From Patescibacteria group bacterium (GTDB taxonomy: Bacteria; Patescibacteriota; Patescibacteriia; Patescibacteriales; UBA12465), in assembly GCA_029982795.1 (NCBI GenBank), contig JARRBY010000006.1:1-36429 (forward strand): a stretch of 36,429 nucleotides of DNA. The letters run 5' to 3'. The position numbers and the translations under genes were made by a program. The notes under the pieces were generated by a model. It worked only from the letters and a program-made list of their open reading frames with translations. It made no database searches and was not told where the DNA came from. The first letter of the stretch is position 1. Each line of letters starts with the position of its first letter. Shown here piece after piece: positions 25,245-33,534 of this stretch.

Positions 25245-25591
25245 TGTTGTAGTTTGTTTTTATTTTCTTTTTCCTGATTTAGGGCTATTAGCCGTGTAAT
25301 TTTAGTTAGGTTGGTGTCCATTTTGGCCAAGTCAAGACGAAGTTTGAAAATGAGATAAAAAAGAGCCAGTACAGCTAGATAAAGGAGAAAATTAATCCCG
25401 GAACCAGAGAAGCCAAGGAAAATAAGGAGACTGTCAATTTGACGAATAAAAATAATAGCAACAATACCAAGTAACCAGAAGGTAAGCCAAAATAAAAATT
25501 CATTTCTATTTATTTTTTGTTTTTTCTTTTGCAATATTAGTCGCCAGATAAAAAGGGCAATAATGAAAATAGCAATAATTTGTTGCAACAT
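25241..25591 (-). CDS. DUF2304 small membrane protein
   Basis: This protein of 116 residues has about three hydrophobic segments (roughly 2-20, 32-50 and 66-103) and a charged C-terminal tail with a possible short coiled coil. The pattern matches DUF2304 proteins, which in many genomes lie directly beside a dolichol-phosphate mannosyltransferase-like GT2 gene. That is the arrangement here, with a 2-base gap. The family has no established biochemical function; a role as membrane partner or anchor for the GT2 is an inference. The stop overlaps the next GT4 start by 4 bases. Confidence 0.8.
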   Translation of the reverse strand: MLQQIIAIFIIALFIWRLILQKKKQKINRNEFLFWLTFWLLGIVAIIFIRQIDSLLIFLGFSGSGINFLLYLAVLALFYLIFKLRLDLAKMDTNLTKITRLIALNQEKENKNKLQQ

Positions 25592-25593
25592 AT

Positions 25594-26256
25594 TTATTTT
25601 ATTATTTTTTTTATAATAATATCTTTAACTATTTTAAAGCCACCGGAAAATTTTTGTCCAAATTCGTGATAAACGACGGTAATTGGAACCTCGCTAACTC
25701 GCAATTTATTAGTGAATAATTGGTGCATGATTTCGCTGCAGTGAGCCATACCATCTTGTTGAATCTTTATTGTTTGGGCGGCGTGACGGTTAAGAGCCCG
25801 AAAGCCGCTTTGGGGATCACTTAATTTAATATTGAAAAAAAGACGATTAACAGTTCGGGCTAAAGGCATGATAAGATTTTTCTTTAAAGCCGGTAGATTA
25901 GATTGTTTGCCCAAAAAGCGTGAACCTAAAACCGCATCGGCCCGATTTGCTAAAAGAGGGGCAATTACTTCAGGAATTTCTTCGGCTTGAAATTGGTTAT
26001 CAGCATCAAAGTGAATAATAATATCAGCCCCCTGAGCAAGAGCATACTCATTGCCGGTTTGCAGGGCGGCTCCTTGGCCACGATTAAGGGGGTGAGAGAT
26101 TAGAGTAACATCATAATCTTGCACGATTTTAGCGGTGTTATCGCTAGAACAATCATTAACCACGACAATTCTATCAACAAAAGGTTTAACGCGGGTAATA
26201 ACAGCAGCAATGCTTTTTTCTTCATTATAGGCGGGTATGACGCAAAATATCTTCAT
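25594..26256 (-). CDS. GT2 family glycosyltransferase, polyprenyl-phosphate sugar transferase-like
   Basis: This GT-A enzyme resembles DPM1-like proteins that move a sugar from a nucleotide onto polyprenyl phosphate. The start ATG at 26256 gives MKIFCVIPAYNEEKSI, the normal N terminus of the family. A longer frame up to 26298 would run into the end of the upstream gene. Motifs include VVVNDCSSDNT, HPLNRGQGAALQTG, the DXD-like HFDADNQ, GSRFLG and DPQSGFRALNR. There is no C-terminal membrane domain in its 220 residues, so the adjacent DUF2304 protein may help it at the membrane. It begins 4 bases after the stop of the PilB-like gene. Confidence 0.92.
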   Translation of the reverse strand: MKIFCVIPAYNEEKSIAAVITRVKPFVDRIVVVNDCSSDNTAKIVQDYDVTLISHPLNRGQGAALQTGNEYALAQGADIIIHFDADNQFQAEEIPEVIAPLLANRADAVLGSRFLGKQSNLPALKKNLIMPLARTVNRLFFNIKLSDPQSGFRALNRHAAQTIKIQQDGMAHCSEIMHQLFTNKLRVSEVPITVVYHEFGQKFSGGFKIVKDIIIKKIIK

Positions 26257-26260
26257 TTCT

Positions 26261-27262
26261 TTAAATAATGCCCGCTTTTTCTTTGAGCTTAGCGTCATTG
26301 ATTAAGGGGCTATAATCATTTCTTTTTGCCAGCTGCAAGACATCTTCCCAAAAAGTCTTGGTATTAATTCTCGCCTGATGATCTTTAAGATAATTTATTA
26401 GTTCTTTATTTGGCTTTAGGACTTCAAATAAGCCGATTTGTTTTCGTCCTTTATTACTAGTATTTCTTTTTAGGTTGGTTAAAGACTGGGCAGTAATTAA
26501 TTTTAAATTATCAAGTAATAAATTTAAAGGCAAGTTTAACTTTAATAGTTTATAAAGAGCTTCAAGGCAGTTAATGGCGGGTAAGGTGGCAATAACGAGA
26601 CGACCGGTATCAGCGGCGATAAAAGCTTGTTCTAAATCTTCGTCCCGACAATCATCAATGGCAATAATATCGGAATCATGATGAAGAGCAATTTCCCAGT
26701 TGGTGGGATTATTTTTTAGAGATAAAATTCCTTTGAGATCAAATTCAGGGTATAGTCCCATAAAATAAACTGATTTATCATCACGATTAATGGAATTAAG
26801 ACAGGAAAATAAGGTGGTACTTCGTCCACCATGTTCCGGTGAAGTGATAAGGATTAGACCGCTTTTATGTTTTAGACCGGCTTCTAGTAGTTGCTTTTCC
26901 TTAGGTTGTAATCCAAGTTGGTTTAAACGGAACAGAGAAGATTTGTCTTTAATTAAGCTAATAACAATTTTTTCGCCAAATTTATCAGGGATAATGCTCA
27001 CCCGAAAATTAAGGTTAAATTTAGAAGAGCGAAGTTTGCAATATTTACCCCGGGTTAAATCATCCGGAGCTATTTTAAGCAGTTTTCGTAAATTTTCAAT
27101 TAAATCGGATTCTAATTTTTTAGGTAATTTGAAATAAGTTTCTTCTTTATCAGGCAATTCGAAACAACAAGAAAAATCATTTTCTTGTTTAGTAATGGTA
27201 ATTCTGTTGGCTTGTTCTCTATCAGCGAGGGTAAATATTTTTTCTAGAGTTTTAATCGGCAT
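26261..27262 (-). CDS. Degenerate GspE/PilB-like ATPase
   Basis: This protein is related to the secretion/type IV pilus assembly ATPases but has altered catalytic motifs. Residues 10-105 resemble the N2 domain (NFRVSIIPDKFGEKIVISLI for the usual LRVSTLPTVHGEKVVLRLL). The Walker A motif reads SPEHGGRST (141-149) instead of GPTGSGKST, with Arg147 replacing the nucleotide-binding Lys. Walker B reads DIIAIDDCRD (198-207), where the family has GEIRD, so the catalytic Glu is Asp204. The His box TLHTN is TLPAIN (226-231). At 333 residues it is much shorter than PilB (about 560), lacking the N1 domain and the CxxC zinc site. It leads the glycosyltransferase operon with a 4-base gap to the GT2. Confidence 0.83.
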   Translation of the reverse strand: MPIKTLEKIFTLADREQANRITITKQENDFSCCFELPDKEETYFKLPKKLESDLIENLRKLLKIAPDDLTRGKYCKLRSSKFNLNFRVSIIPDKFGEKIVISLIKDKSSLFRLNQLGLQPKEKQLLEAGLKHKSGLILITSPEHGGRSTTLFSCLNSINRDDKSVYFMGLYPEFDLKGILSLKNNPTNWEIALHHDSDIIAIDDCRDEDLEQAFIAADTGRLVIATLPAINCLEALYKLLKLNLPLNLLLDNLKLITAQSLTNLKRNTSNKGRKQIGLFEVLKPNKELINYLKDHQARINTKTFWEDVLQLAKRNDYSPLINDAKLKEKAGII

Positions 27263-27343
27263 AGTATTATTTCTTTTTCTTCATTTTAGCATATTTTATA
27301 TAATTTTAAAAATATGTTAAGCTAATAGCAGAAAATAATATTT
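27263..27343. promoter_or_regulatory. Divergent promoter region
   Basis: For the minus-strand operon, TTAACA (27315-27320 on the complement) and TAAAAT (27293-27298) are 16 bases apart, each 5 of 6 to consensus. A second box, TGCTAAAAT (27283-27291 on the complement), is an extended -10 closer to the ATG at 27262. On the plus strand TATAAT at 27299-27304 could serve the gene at 27344, but its -35 is poor. The elements overlap, so the two directions may compete. Confidence 0.5.
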
Positions 27344-27757
27344 ATGGCATACTCCGGTTTATACGCACGCTTTTATGATAGCTTGCAAAAAATTGGTCAT
27401 TTTTTTGCTCGAGCAGTTAAATTTGCACCGGCTAAGTTTTACTTGGGAGGGATTTTTCTTTTGCAAATTTTAGCTTGGTGGCAGGCAATTAATATTAAGC
27501 ATAAATCCGCAAGCGATTGGTTGGTATTACATTATAATATTGATTTTGGCGTTGATCTTTTGGGAACAGAGCAAAAAATATTTTTATTTCCGCTTTTTGG
27601 TTTGCTTATTTTTATTCTTAATTTTTTAATTACCACCCTTACTTTACACCGTCAGGAGTCTAAGGTTTTAGCGCACTTACTCTATGCCAGTGGTTTATTT
27701 TTTAATGTGTTTTTAAATTTAGCTTTATTTTCTCTTTTTTTGTTTAATTTTCAATAA
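27344..27757 (+). CDS. Small membrane protein upstream of mraY, unknown function
   Basis: This protein of 137 residues has three probable membrane segments (about 31-49, 79-100 and 107-135). The first is preceded by a basic stretch (FFARAVKFAPAKFYLG). A conserved-looking loop SDWLVLHYNIDFGVDLLGTEQKIFLFPL lies between the first and second. I do not recognise a functional family. I recall similar small proteins in Patescibacteria genomes but cannot verify this without a search. It lies 11 bases upstream of mraY on the same strand, so it is probably part of the cell-wall operon. Confidence 0.75.
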   Translation: MAYSGLYARFYDSLQKIGHFFARAVKFAPAKFYLGGIFLLQILAWWQAINIKHKSASDWLVLHYNIDFGVDLLGTEQKIFLFPLFGLLIFILNFLITTLTLHRQESKVLAHLLYASGLFFNVFLNLALFSLFLFNFQ

Positions 27758-27768
27758 ATTCAAACAAT

Positions 27769-28815
27769 ATGGAATTTCAAATTATTAGAATTTTATTTTT
27801 TGCCACGCTTTCTTTTATTTTTGCAATTTTATCGGCCCCGCTTTTGACAAATTTTTTGTATAAATATAAGTTAGGCAAAAAAATTAGAAATAGTGGGATG
27901 ACCCCTATTTTTAGTAAGTTGCACGCTCATAAGGCGGGAACGCCGACAATGGGAGGGATTTTAATTTGGGGAACGGTTTTAATTTTAATTTTATTTTTTT
28001 ATCTTATTGGAAAATTTTTACCCGGTGATGTTCTGTCTTATTTTAATTTCTTATCAAGAGCAGAAACACTTTTGCCCTTAGGAGCTTTAATCGCCAGTGC
28101 GGTGATTGGTTTATTTGACGATTGGCTAGATGTGCGGGAGAAGGGAGTTTTTGGCGGGGGCGGTTTAAAGCTACGTCATCGTCTTATAATTTACACCTTG
28201 ATTGCTTTAATTGGTGCCCTGTGGTTTTATTTTAAGCTTAATTGGACCATCATTCATGTTCCTTTTTTTGGTAATTTTGAAATTGGCGCTTGGTACATTC
28301 CGATTTTTATCTTTATCATTGTGGCCACTTCTTTTTCAGTTAATGAAACCGATGGACTTGATGGTTTAGCGGGCGGAACTTTGTTGATTGCTTTTGCTTC
28401 TTATGGCGTTATCTCTTTTATGGAAGGACGGTATGATTTGGCAGTTTTTTGCGCGGTTATAATTGGCGCTTTGTTGGCGTTTTTATGGTTTAATATTCCC
28501 CCGGCCCGTTTTTATATGGGCGATACCGGCGCTATGAGTTTAGGGGTAACCTTGGGTATTATTGCCATGTTAACTAACAATGTTTTTCTTTTAGTCTTTA
28601 TCGGTTGCATTTTTTTAGGAGAGTCATTATCGGTTATTTTGCAGGTTTTATCTAAAAAAATACGAGGCAAGAAATTATTTCTTTCCAGTCCCATACATCA
28701 TCACTTTCAAGCAATAGGTTGGCCGGAAACAAAAGTGGTCATGCGTTTTTGGGTGATAGCGGGCATGGGGGCGGTGGTGGGAATTATCATTTTTCTTCTG
28801 GATAAACAAATATGA
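27769..28815 (+). CDS. mraY: Phospho-N-acetylmuramoyl-pentapeptide transferase
   Basis: MraY makes lipid I by transferring phospho-MurNAc-pentapeptide to undecaprenyl phosphate at the inner membrane. Catalytic and signature motifs are clear: GTPTMGGIL near residue 45, LFDDWLDVREK, VNETDGLDGLAGG, FYMGDTGAMSLG and PIHHHFQAIGWPETKVVMRFW. About ten membrane segments span its 348 residues, a normal length. The TGA stop overlaps the ftsW ATG in an ATGA junction (28812-28815), which couples translation. murD, which usually lies between mraY and ftsW, is missing here. Confidence 0.97.
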   Translation: MEFQIIRILFFATLSFIFAILSAPLLTNFLYKYKLGKKIRNSGMTPIFSKLHAHKAGTPTMGGILIWGTVLILILFFYLIGKFLPGDVLSYFNFLSRAETLLPLGALIASAVIGLFDDWLDVREKGVFGGGGLKLRHRLIIYTLIALIGALWFYFKLNWTIIHVPFFGNFEIGAWYIPIFIFIIVATSFSVNETDGLDGLAGGTLLIAFASYGVISFMEGRYDLAVFCAVIIGALLAFLWFNIPPARFYMGDTGAMSLGVTLGIIAMLTNNVFLLVFIGCIFLGESLSVILQVLSKKIRGKKLFLSSPIHHHFQAIGWPETKVVMRFWVIAGMGAVVGIIIFLLDKQI

Positions 28816-29951
28816 GTTCAGTTTTGTTTTTAAAAAAGAAGAAAGCTAAAGTTGCTGAAAAGCGACAACCGGATAAAAGCTTAATCAGCGCTCTTTTTGT
28901 TTTGTTAGTTACCGGTTTAGTTTTATTGTTTTCCGCTTCTTCGGTTATTTCTTATGATAAATTTGGTAATACTTATCATTATTTTCAAAATCAATTAATT
29001 GCTGTTGCTATTGGTTTAGTCGCTTTTTTTATTGTTTCCAAAATTGATTATCATTTTTGGAAAAAGTATGCTCTTTTTTTCTTGCTGGCGACCATCGTTC
29101 TTTTAGTTTTAGTATTTATTCCCGGTTTAAGATCGGAGTACGGAACGGCGCGTAGTTGGATTAATATTTTTGGTTATTCTTTACAACCTTCAGAGTTAGT
29201 GAAGCTGTCTTTTTTGATATATTTAGCTACTTGGCTGGAGGTCAAAAAAGAAGAGTTAGGGCACTGGGAGAGCGGGACCATTCCTTTTTTAGTGGTACTG
29301 AGTATTATTGGTGGTTTAATGTTGGCTCAACCTGATTTAGGGACTCTTTTTATCATTGTTTTTTCGGCGGTCATGGTCTTTATTGTTGGTGGTGGCAAGT
29401 TTAGACACTTATTGATACTAGGAGGATTTTTTGCTGTTGTGTTAGTTGTTGCTATTCAAATGAACAGCTTTGATGCTTATCAGCTTGATCGTTTTAAATG
29501 TTTAAAAGATCCCAGTTTTAGTGCTCAAGACAAGTGTTATCAAATTAATCAATCGTTAATTGCTGTTGGTTCTGGCGGTATTTTTGGTCGTGGTTTGGGG
29601 CAAAGTCGGCAGAAGTTTATGTATCTGCCGGAAGTGTGGGGGGATTCCATTTTTTCGATTGCGGCTGAAGAAATCGGTTTTGTTTTCAGTACACTTTTAA
29701 TTTTATTGTATTTATTTATTTTCTATCGCGGACTTTTGATAGCGCGACAAGCACCGGATATTTACGGGCGTTCGCTTGCAACCGGAATAGTTGCTTGGTT
29801 AGCGGTCCAGACTTTTTTAAATATCGGTGGGATGATAAATTTAATTCCGATGACAGGTGTTCCTTTGCCTTTTGTTTCAGCCGGTGGTTCTTCAATGTTA
29901 GCGGCTTTAATTGGAATGGGATTGCTGGTTAATATTAGTAAACATACTTAA
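28812..29951 (+). CDS. ftsW: Cell division SEDS glycosyltransferase FtsW
   Basis: FtsW polymerises lipid II glycan strands at the division septum. The SEDS fold is shown by about ten membrane segments and the conserved motifs ARSWINIFGYSLQPSELVKL, QPDLGT, GRGLGQSRQKFMYLPEVWGDSIFS and MTGVPLPFVSAGGSSM. The usual YLPEAHTDFIFA is YLPEVWGDSIFS, retaining the Asp. The length of 379 residues is normal. RodA is a close relative. Assignment to FtsW rests on the position between mraY and murG. A cytoplasmic N terminus rich in Lys (residues 8-23) precedes the first membrane segment. Confidence 0.94.
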   Translation: MSSVLFLKKKKAKVAEKRQPDKSLISALFVLLVTGLVLLFSASSVISYDKFGNTYHYFQNQLIAVAIGLVAFFIVSKIDYHFWKKYALFFLLATIVLLVLVFIPGLRSEYGTARSWINIFGYSLQPSELVKLSFLIYLATWLEVKKEELGHWESGTIPFLVVLSIIGGLMLAQPDLGTLFIIVFSAVMVFIVGGGKFRHLLILGGFFAVVLVVAIQMNSFDAYQLDRFKCLKDPSFSAQDKCYQINQSLIAVGSGGIFGRGLGQSRQKFMYLPEVWGDSIFSIAAEEIGFVFSTLLILLYLFIFYRGLLIARQAPDIYGRSLATGIVAWLAVQTFLNIGGMINLIPMTGVPLPFVSAGGSSMLAALIGMGLLVNISKHT

Positions 29952-29956
29952 GTTTT

Positions 29957-31075
29957 ATGTCGACAAAGCAAGAAACAATAAAAATTATGTTTTCCGGCGG
30001 TGGTACCGGTGGTTCGGTCACACCACTGTTGGTGGTTGCCAAGGAATTACGAATGAAGCTGGCTGAGATTGATTTGTTATTTGTGGGCACTAAAAATGGT
30101 CCGGAAAAAAAATTAGTTTCAACTTATAATTTACCCGGAGCACCGCTTAGATTTAAAACAATTATGGCCGGGAAGTGGCGTCGTTATTTTTCCTGGCAAA
30201 ACTTTTTTGATATTTTTAAAATTATTTTTGCCTTTTTTCAATCTTTTATTCTACTGAGCAAAGAACGGCCTAAGGTTGTGGTTAGTGCTGGTGGGTTTGT
30301 TAGTGTACCTTTAGCTTGGGCGGCTTATCTTCAAAGAATTCCGGTTTTAATTCATCAGCAGGACGTCAGGCCCGGATTAGCTAATCGTTTGATGGCAAAA
30401 ACGGCTTGTGTCATTAGTGTCACTTTTGCTAAATCACTTAGTGATTACGGAAATCGAGCGCAGTGGATTGGAAATCCCGCCCCTTTAAAACCTAGTGATG
30501 TTTATATAAAACAGATAAGAGCACAATATGATCTTACCGGGGATAAACCTTTGGTTGTTATTACCGGCGGTGGTACCGGTTCGGCAGTCATTAATCAATT
30601 AACGTGGGAGAAGGCAGACCTTCTTAGTCAATCGGCCCAAATTTTTCATTTAACGGGGACAGGGAAAGCGCCTTCGCGACAAAGACAAGAAAAATTAGCT
30701 CGTCTTCCTGATTTCAAGTGGCGCGAAATTATTGATAATGAAGAATTATTAGCTTTAATCGCGGCGGCTGATTTAGTTGTATCACGTTCCGGTTTAGCGA
30801 CTTTAACTGAATTGTGCGCTTTTGAAAAAGTTGCTATTTTAATTCCGATACCGGCTTCTCATCAAGAAGATAATGCGGCCGTTTTAGCGAAGCAGCAAGC
30901 AGCTTTAGTTTTAGATCAGCGAAAACTTCAGGCTGATACATATTGTGAAAATATTATAACTTTACTTAAAGAAGAGAAAAGACGTCGGGTTTTTAAAAAA
31001 AATATAGCGCAAGTAATGAAAAAAGACGCAAGAGTTAAAATGGCCGAGCAAATTTTACAACTAGCTCAAAAATAA
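29957..31075 (+). CDS. murG: UDP-GlcNAc transferase MurG, divergent
   Basis: MurG adds GlcNAc to lipid I, giving lipid II. The GT-B fold and the position between ftsW and murC support the call. Family motifs are modified: the N-terminal loop is SGGGTGGSVTPLL with Ser20 where GGTGGH has His, and the C-domain loop GGSQGA is GGGTGSAVIN (204-213). The donor-binding region SRSGLATLTELCAFEKVAILIPIPASHQEDNA keeps the Glu and the hydrophobic pattern. At 372 residues the length is normal. Similar replacements are, to my recollection, usual in Patescibacteria. It begins 5 bases after ftsW and ends 2 bases before murC. Confidence 0.93.
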   Translation: MSTKQETIKIMFSGGGTGGSVTPLLVVAKELRMKLAEIDLLFVGTKNGPEKKLVSTYNLPGAPLRFKTIMAGKWRRYFSWQNFFDIFKIIFAFFQSFILLSKERPKVVVSAGGFVSVPLAWAAYLQRIPVLIHQQDVRPGLANRLMAKTACVISVTFAKSLSDYGNRAQWIGNPAPLKPSDVYIKQIRAQYDLTGDKPLVVITGGGTGSAVINQLTWEKADLLSQSAQIFHLTGTGKAPSRQRQEKLARLPDFKWREIIDNEELLALIAAADLVVSRSGLATLTELCAFEKVAILIPIPASHQEDNAAVLAKQQAALVLDQRKLQADTYCENIITLLKEEKRRRVFKKNIAQVMKKDARVKMAEQILQLAQK

Positions 31076-31077
31076 TT

Positions 31078-32493
31078 ATGAAAAAAATAGGCACGATTTA
31101 TATGATAGGGATAAAGGGGGTTGGCATGACAATGCTCGCTCAATTTTTAGTGGCGGCGGGGAATAAAGTGATCGGGTCTGATGTGTCGGAAACATTTCTA
31201 ACCGATGCGGTTTTGAAAAAAAGTGGAATTAAAGTAAAAACTCCTTTTGCTTCTTCTAATATCCCCCCTCAGGTTGATTTAGTAATTTATTCTAGCGCTT
31301 TTAATGTTCAAAACAATGTTGAACTTAAATTTTTAGAAAGTAAAAAAAATCACGAAAAGAATTGGCCGATTATTTCCTATGCTCAGGCTTTAGGTAATTT
31401 ATTTAACAGTTATAAGGGGATAGCGGTTTGCGGTAGTCACGGGAAGACGACGACGACCGCTTGGCTGGCCTATGTTTTATATAAGGCAGGCAAAGATCCT
31501 AAAGCTTTAGTTGGTTCACGTGTTCCACAATTGGGAGGCAGTGCTTTAAACGGAAAGTCTAAACTTTTAGTGGCGGAAGTTGATGAATATCAAAATAAGC
31601 TTCAATATTTTCAGCCTTTTGGTGTTTTGTTAAATAATATTGACTATGATCATCCCGATTTTTTTCCGAATGAGAAAGCGTATAATCAAGTCTTTATTGA
31701 GTTTGTAAAAAAAATTCCCGCTGCCGGTTTTTTAATAATTAATGGATATGATAAAAAAAGTGTTTCGGTGGCTAAACATAGTCAGGGTCAGGTGATAAGT
31801 TATGGTTTAGTGACAAAGGCGCCGGCTTGGACTAAAACGACAGTTAATTATCAGGCTTATGATGTTAAAATAAAGGGGGCTTATCAATATTTTTCTCTTA
31901 ATAATTTAGGTGAGTTCAAAATTAAATTATGGGGTGAGCATAATATTAAAAATGCGCTTGCGGTTATAGCGGCAGCGCGAAAGTTGGGAGTAGCGCTTTC
32001 TAATATTAAAAAATATCTGGCTCAATTTCAGGGAACGGCGAGACGAGGTCAAGTTTTGGGAAGATATCAAGGGGCAATTATTATCGATGACTACGCTCAC
32101 CATCCAACGGAAATTAAGGCAACCTTAGAGGGGATAGCGGCGCACTATCCTAAAAAAACAATTAGAGTTATTTTTCATCCTCATACTTTTACTCGAACCA
32201 AGGCTTTATTTTCCGATTTTGTTACTAGTTTTGGCCAAGCGCATGAGTTGGCAATTTTAAATATCTACGGCTCCGCTCGCGAGAAGCAAGGAGGTATTTC
32301 CAGCCAAATTTTAGTCAAAGCGATTAAAGAAGAAAACAAAAAAAGAAAATTAGAACAGAAGGTAATAAATCTTAAAGATATTAACGCCGCTACTTCTTAT
32401 CTTCGGCAAACAGCGCGGCCAGGAGAGATTGTGGTTTTAATGGGAGCCGGTGATGTTTTTCGAGTGGCAGATAATTTGTTTACTAAAAAATAA
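31078..32493 (+). CDS. murC: UDP-N-acetylmuramate-L-alanine ligase
   Basis: MurC joins L-alanine to UDP-MurNAc using ATP. The N-terminal Rossmann-like domain has MIGIKGVGMTMLA. The ATP-binding P-loop is GSHGKTTTT (119-127, Lys123) in place of the more common GTHGKTTTT. Later Mur ligase motifs include EVDEYQNKLQYF, NNIDYDHPDFF, GEHNIKNALAVIAA, DDYAHHPTEIKATL and FHPHTFTRTKAL. The length of 471 residues is normal. The gene lies 4 bases before the murB start chosen here. Confidence 0.96.
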   Translation: MKKIGTIYMIGIKGVGMTMLAQFLVAAGNKVIGSDVSETFLTDAVLKKSGIKVKTPFASSNIPPQVDLVIYSSAFNVQNNVELKFLESKKNHEKNWPIISYAQALGNLFNSYKGIAVCGSHGKTTTTAWLAYVLYKAGKDPKALVGSRVPQLGGSALNGKSKLLVAEVDEYQNKLQYFQPFGVLLNNIDYDHPDFFPNEKAYNQVFIEFVKKIPAAGFLIINGYDKKSVSVAKHSQGQVISYGLVTKAPAWTKTTVNYQAYDVKIKGAYQYFSLNNLGEFKIKLWGEHNIKNALAVIAAARKLGVALSNIKKYLAQFQGTARRGQVLGRYQGAIIIDDYAHHPTEIKATLEGIAAHYPKKTIRVIFHPHTFTRTKALFSDFVTSFGQAHELAILNIYGSAREKQGGISSQILVKAIKEENKKRKLEQKVINLKDINAATSYLRQTARPGEIVVLMGAGDVFRVADNLFTKK

Positions 32494-32497
32494 TGAT

Positions 32498-33511
32498 ATG
32501 TTTAAAGTAGAGCGCAATAAAGATATTACAAATTTTACAACCATTAAAGTGCCTGTTCGGGCACAGTATTTTGCCGTTTTAAAAGAAAAGGCTGATGTTT
32601 ACTCAGCAATTTCTTTTGCGCAACAAAAGAACTTGACTATTTATATTTTAGGAGGGGGTTCTAATCTTGTTTTTACCAAAAAAATCAAAGGTTTGGTGGT
32701 AAAGAATGAAATTAAGGGGATTGATATTCTAAAAAAGACTAAAACCAAAGTTGTAATTCGTGCCAATTCCGGTGAAAATTGGTCACACTTTGTTTCCTAT
32801 ACCATAAATCACGGATTTTATGGTCTGGAAAATTTATTTTTAATTTATGGAACGGTGGGGGCGGCCCCGGTACAAAATATTGGGGCTTACGGAGTGGAGT
32901 TAAAGGATGTTTTTCTCAGTTTAACGGCGATTGATCTTCAAACCGGCAAGGAAAAAGAATTTTCTTCAAAAGCTTGTCACTTTGCTTATCGAGACAGCGT
33001 GTTTAAGAATAAATATAAAGGGCGCTATTTTATTACCGACGTAACAGTCCAATTGGATTTAAAGCCACATTATAAATTAGATTATGGTCCGATTAAAATG
33101 AAACTGGAAGAACAGGGAATATGTAAACCAACTTTAAAGCAAATGATTGCTATTATAAGTGAGATTAGGAATAGTAAATTACCTAATCCACATTTAATAC
33201 CAAACGCCGGTTCTTTTTTCAAAAATCCGGAAGTAACTCCCGGTGTTTATAAAAAATTACAGAAAAAATATCCGGATCTGCCCGCTTTTAAATTAAACAA
33301 AAAAGTAAAAATACCGGCCGGTTGGTTGATAGAGAAGGCGGGTTTTAAAGGTAAAAAATTTGGGCCCGTGGCGATGTATGAAAAACAAGCTTTAATTTTA
33401 ACCAATCAGGGTGGCAGTGCTCGTCAGGTTTTAGCGCTGGTAAAGCGGGTTAAAAAGAAAGTCAAGCTTCTCTTTGGACTTGATTTAGAAGAGGAAGTTA
33501 ATATAATATAA
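32498..33511 (+). CDS. murB: UDP-N-acetylenolpyruvoylglucosamine reductase
   Basis: MurB reduces UDP-GlcNAc-enolpyruvate to UDP-MurNAc with NADPH through FAD. FAD-binding motifs are LGGGSNLVFTKK and YGTVGAAPVQNIGAYGVEL. The proton donor is Ser239 in NAGSFFKNP. YRDSVFK and the long C-terminal part resemble E. coli type I MurB. The start at 32498 gives 337 residues beginning MFKVERNKDITNFTTIKV, which matches the family N terminus. An in-frame ATG at 32450 would overlap murC by 44 bases and add a non-conserved stretch, so it was not used. It is the last gene of the mur cluster. Confidence 0.95.
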   Translation: MFKVERNKDITNFTTIKVPVRAQYFAVLKEKADVYSAISFAQQKNLTIYILGGGSNLVFTKKIKGLVVKNEIKGIDILKKTKTKVVIRANSGENWSHFVSYTINHGFYGLENLFLIYGTVGAAPVQNIGAYGVELKDVFLSLTAIDLQTGKEKEFSSKACHFAYRDSVFKNKYKGRYFITDVTVQLDLKPHYKLDYGPIKMKLEEQGICKPTLKQMIAIISEIRNSKLPNPHLIPNAGSFFKNPEVTPGVYKKLQKKYPDLPAFKLNKKVKIPAGWLIEKAGFKGKKFGPVAMYEKQALILTNQGGSARQVLALVKRVKKKVKLLFGLDLEEEVNII

Positions 33512-33534
33512 AAGTAAAAATTATTTATATCTCT

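Noticed and set aside
26257-26298. Longer GT2 start at 26298
   Set aside because: The added 14 residues overlap the end of the PilB-like gene and are not part of the family. ATG at 26256 begins the conserved MKIFCVIPAYNEE.
32450-32497. Longer murB with an upstream ATG at 32450
   Set aside because: It overlaps murC by 44 bases and adds residues unlike MurB. The ATG at 32498 gives the conserved N terminus and a 4-base gap to murC.
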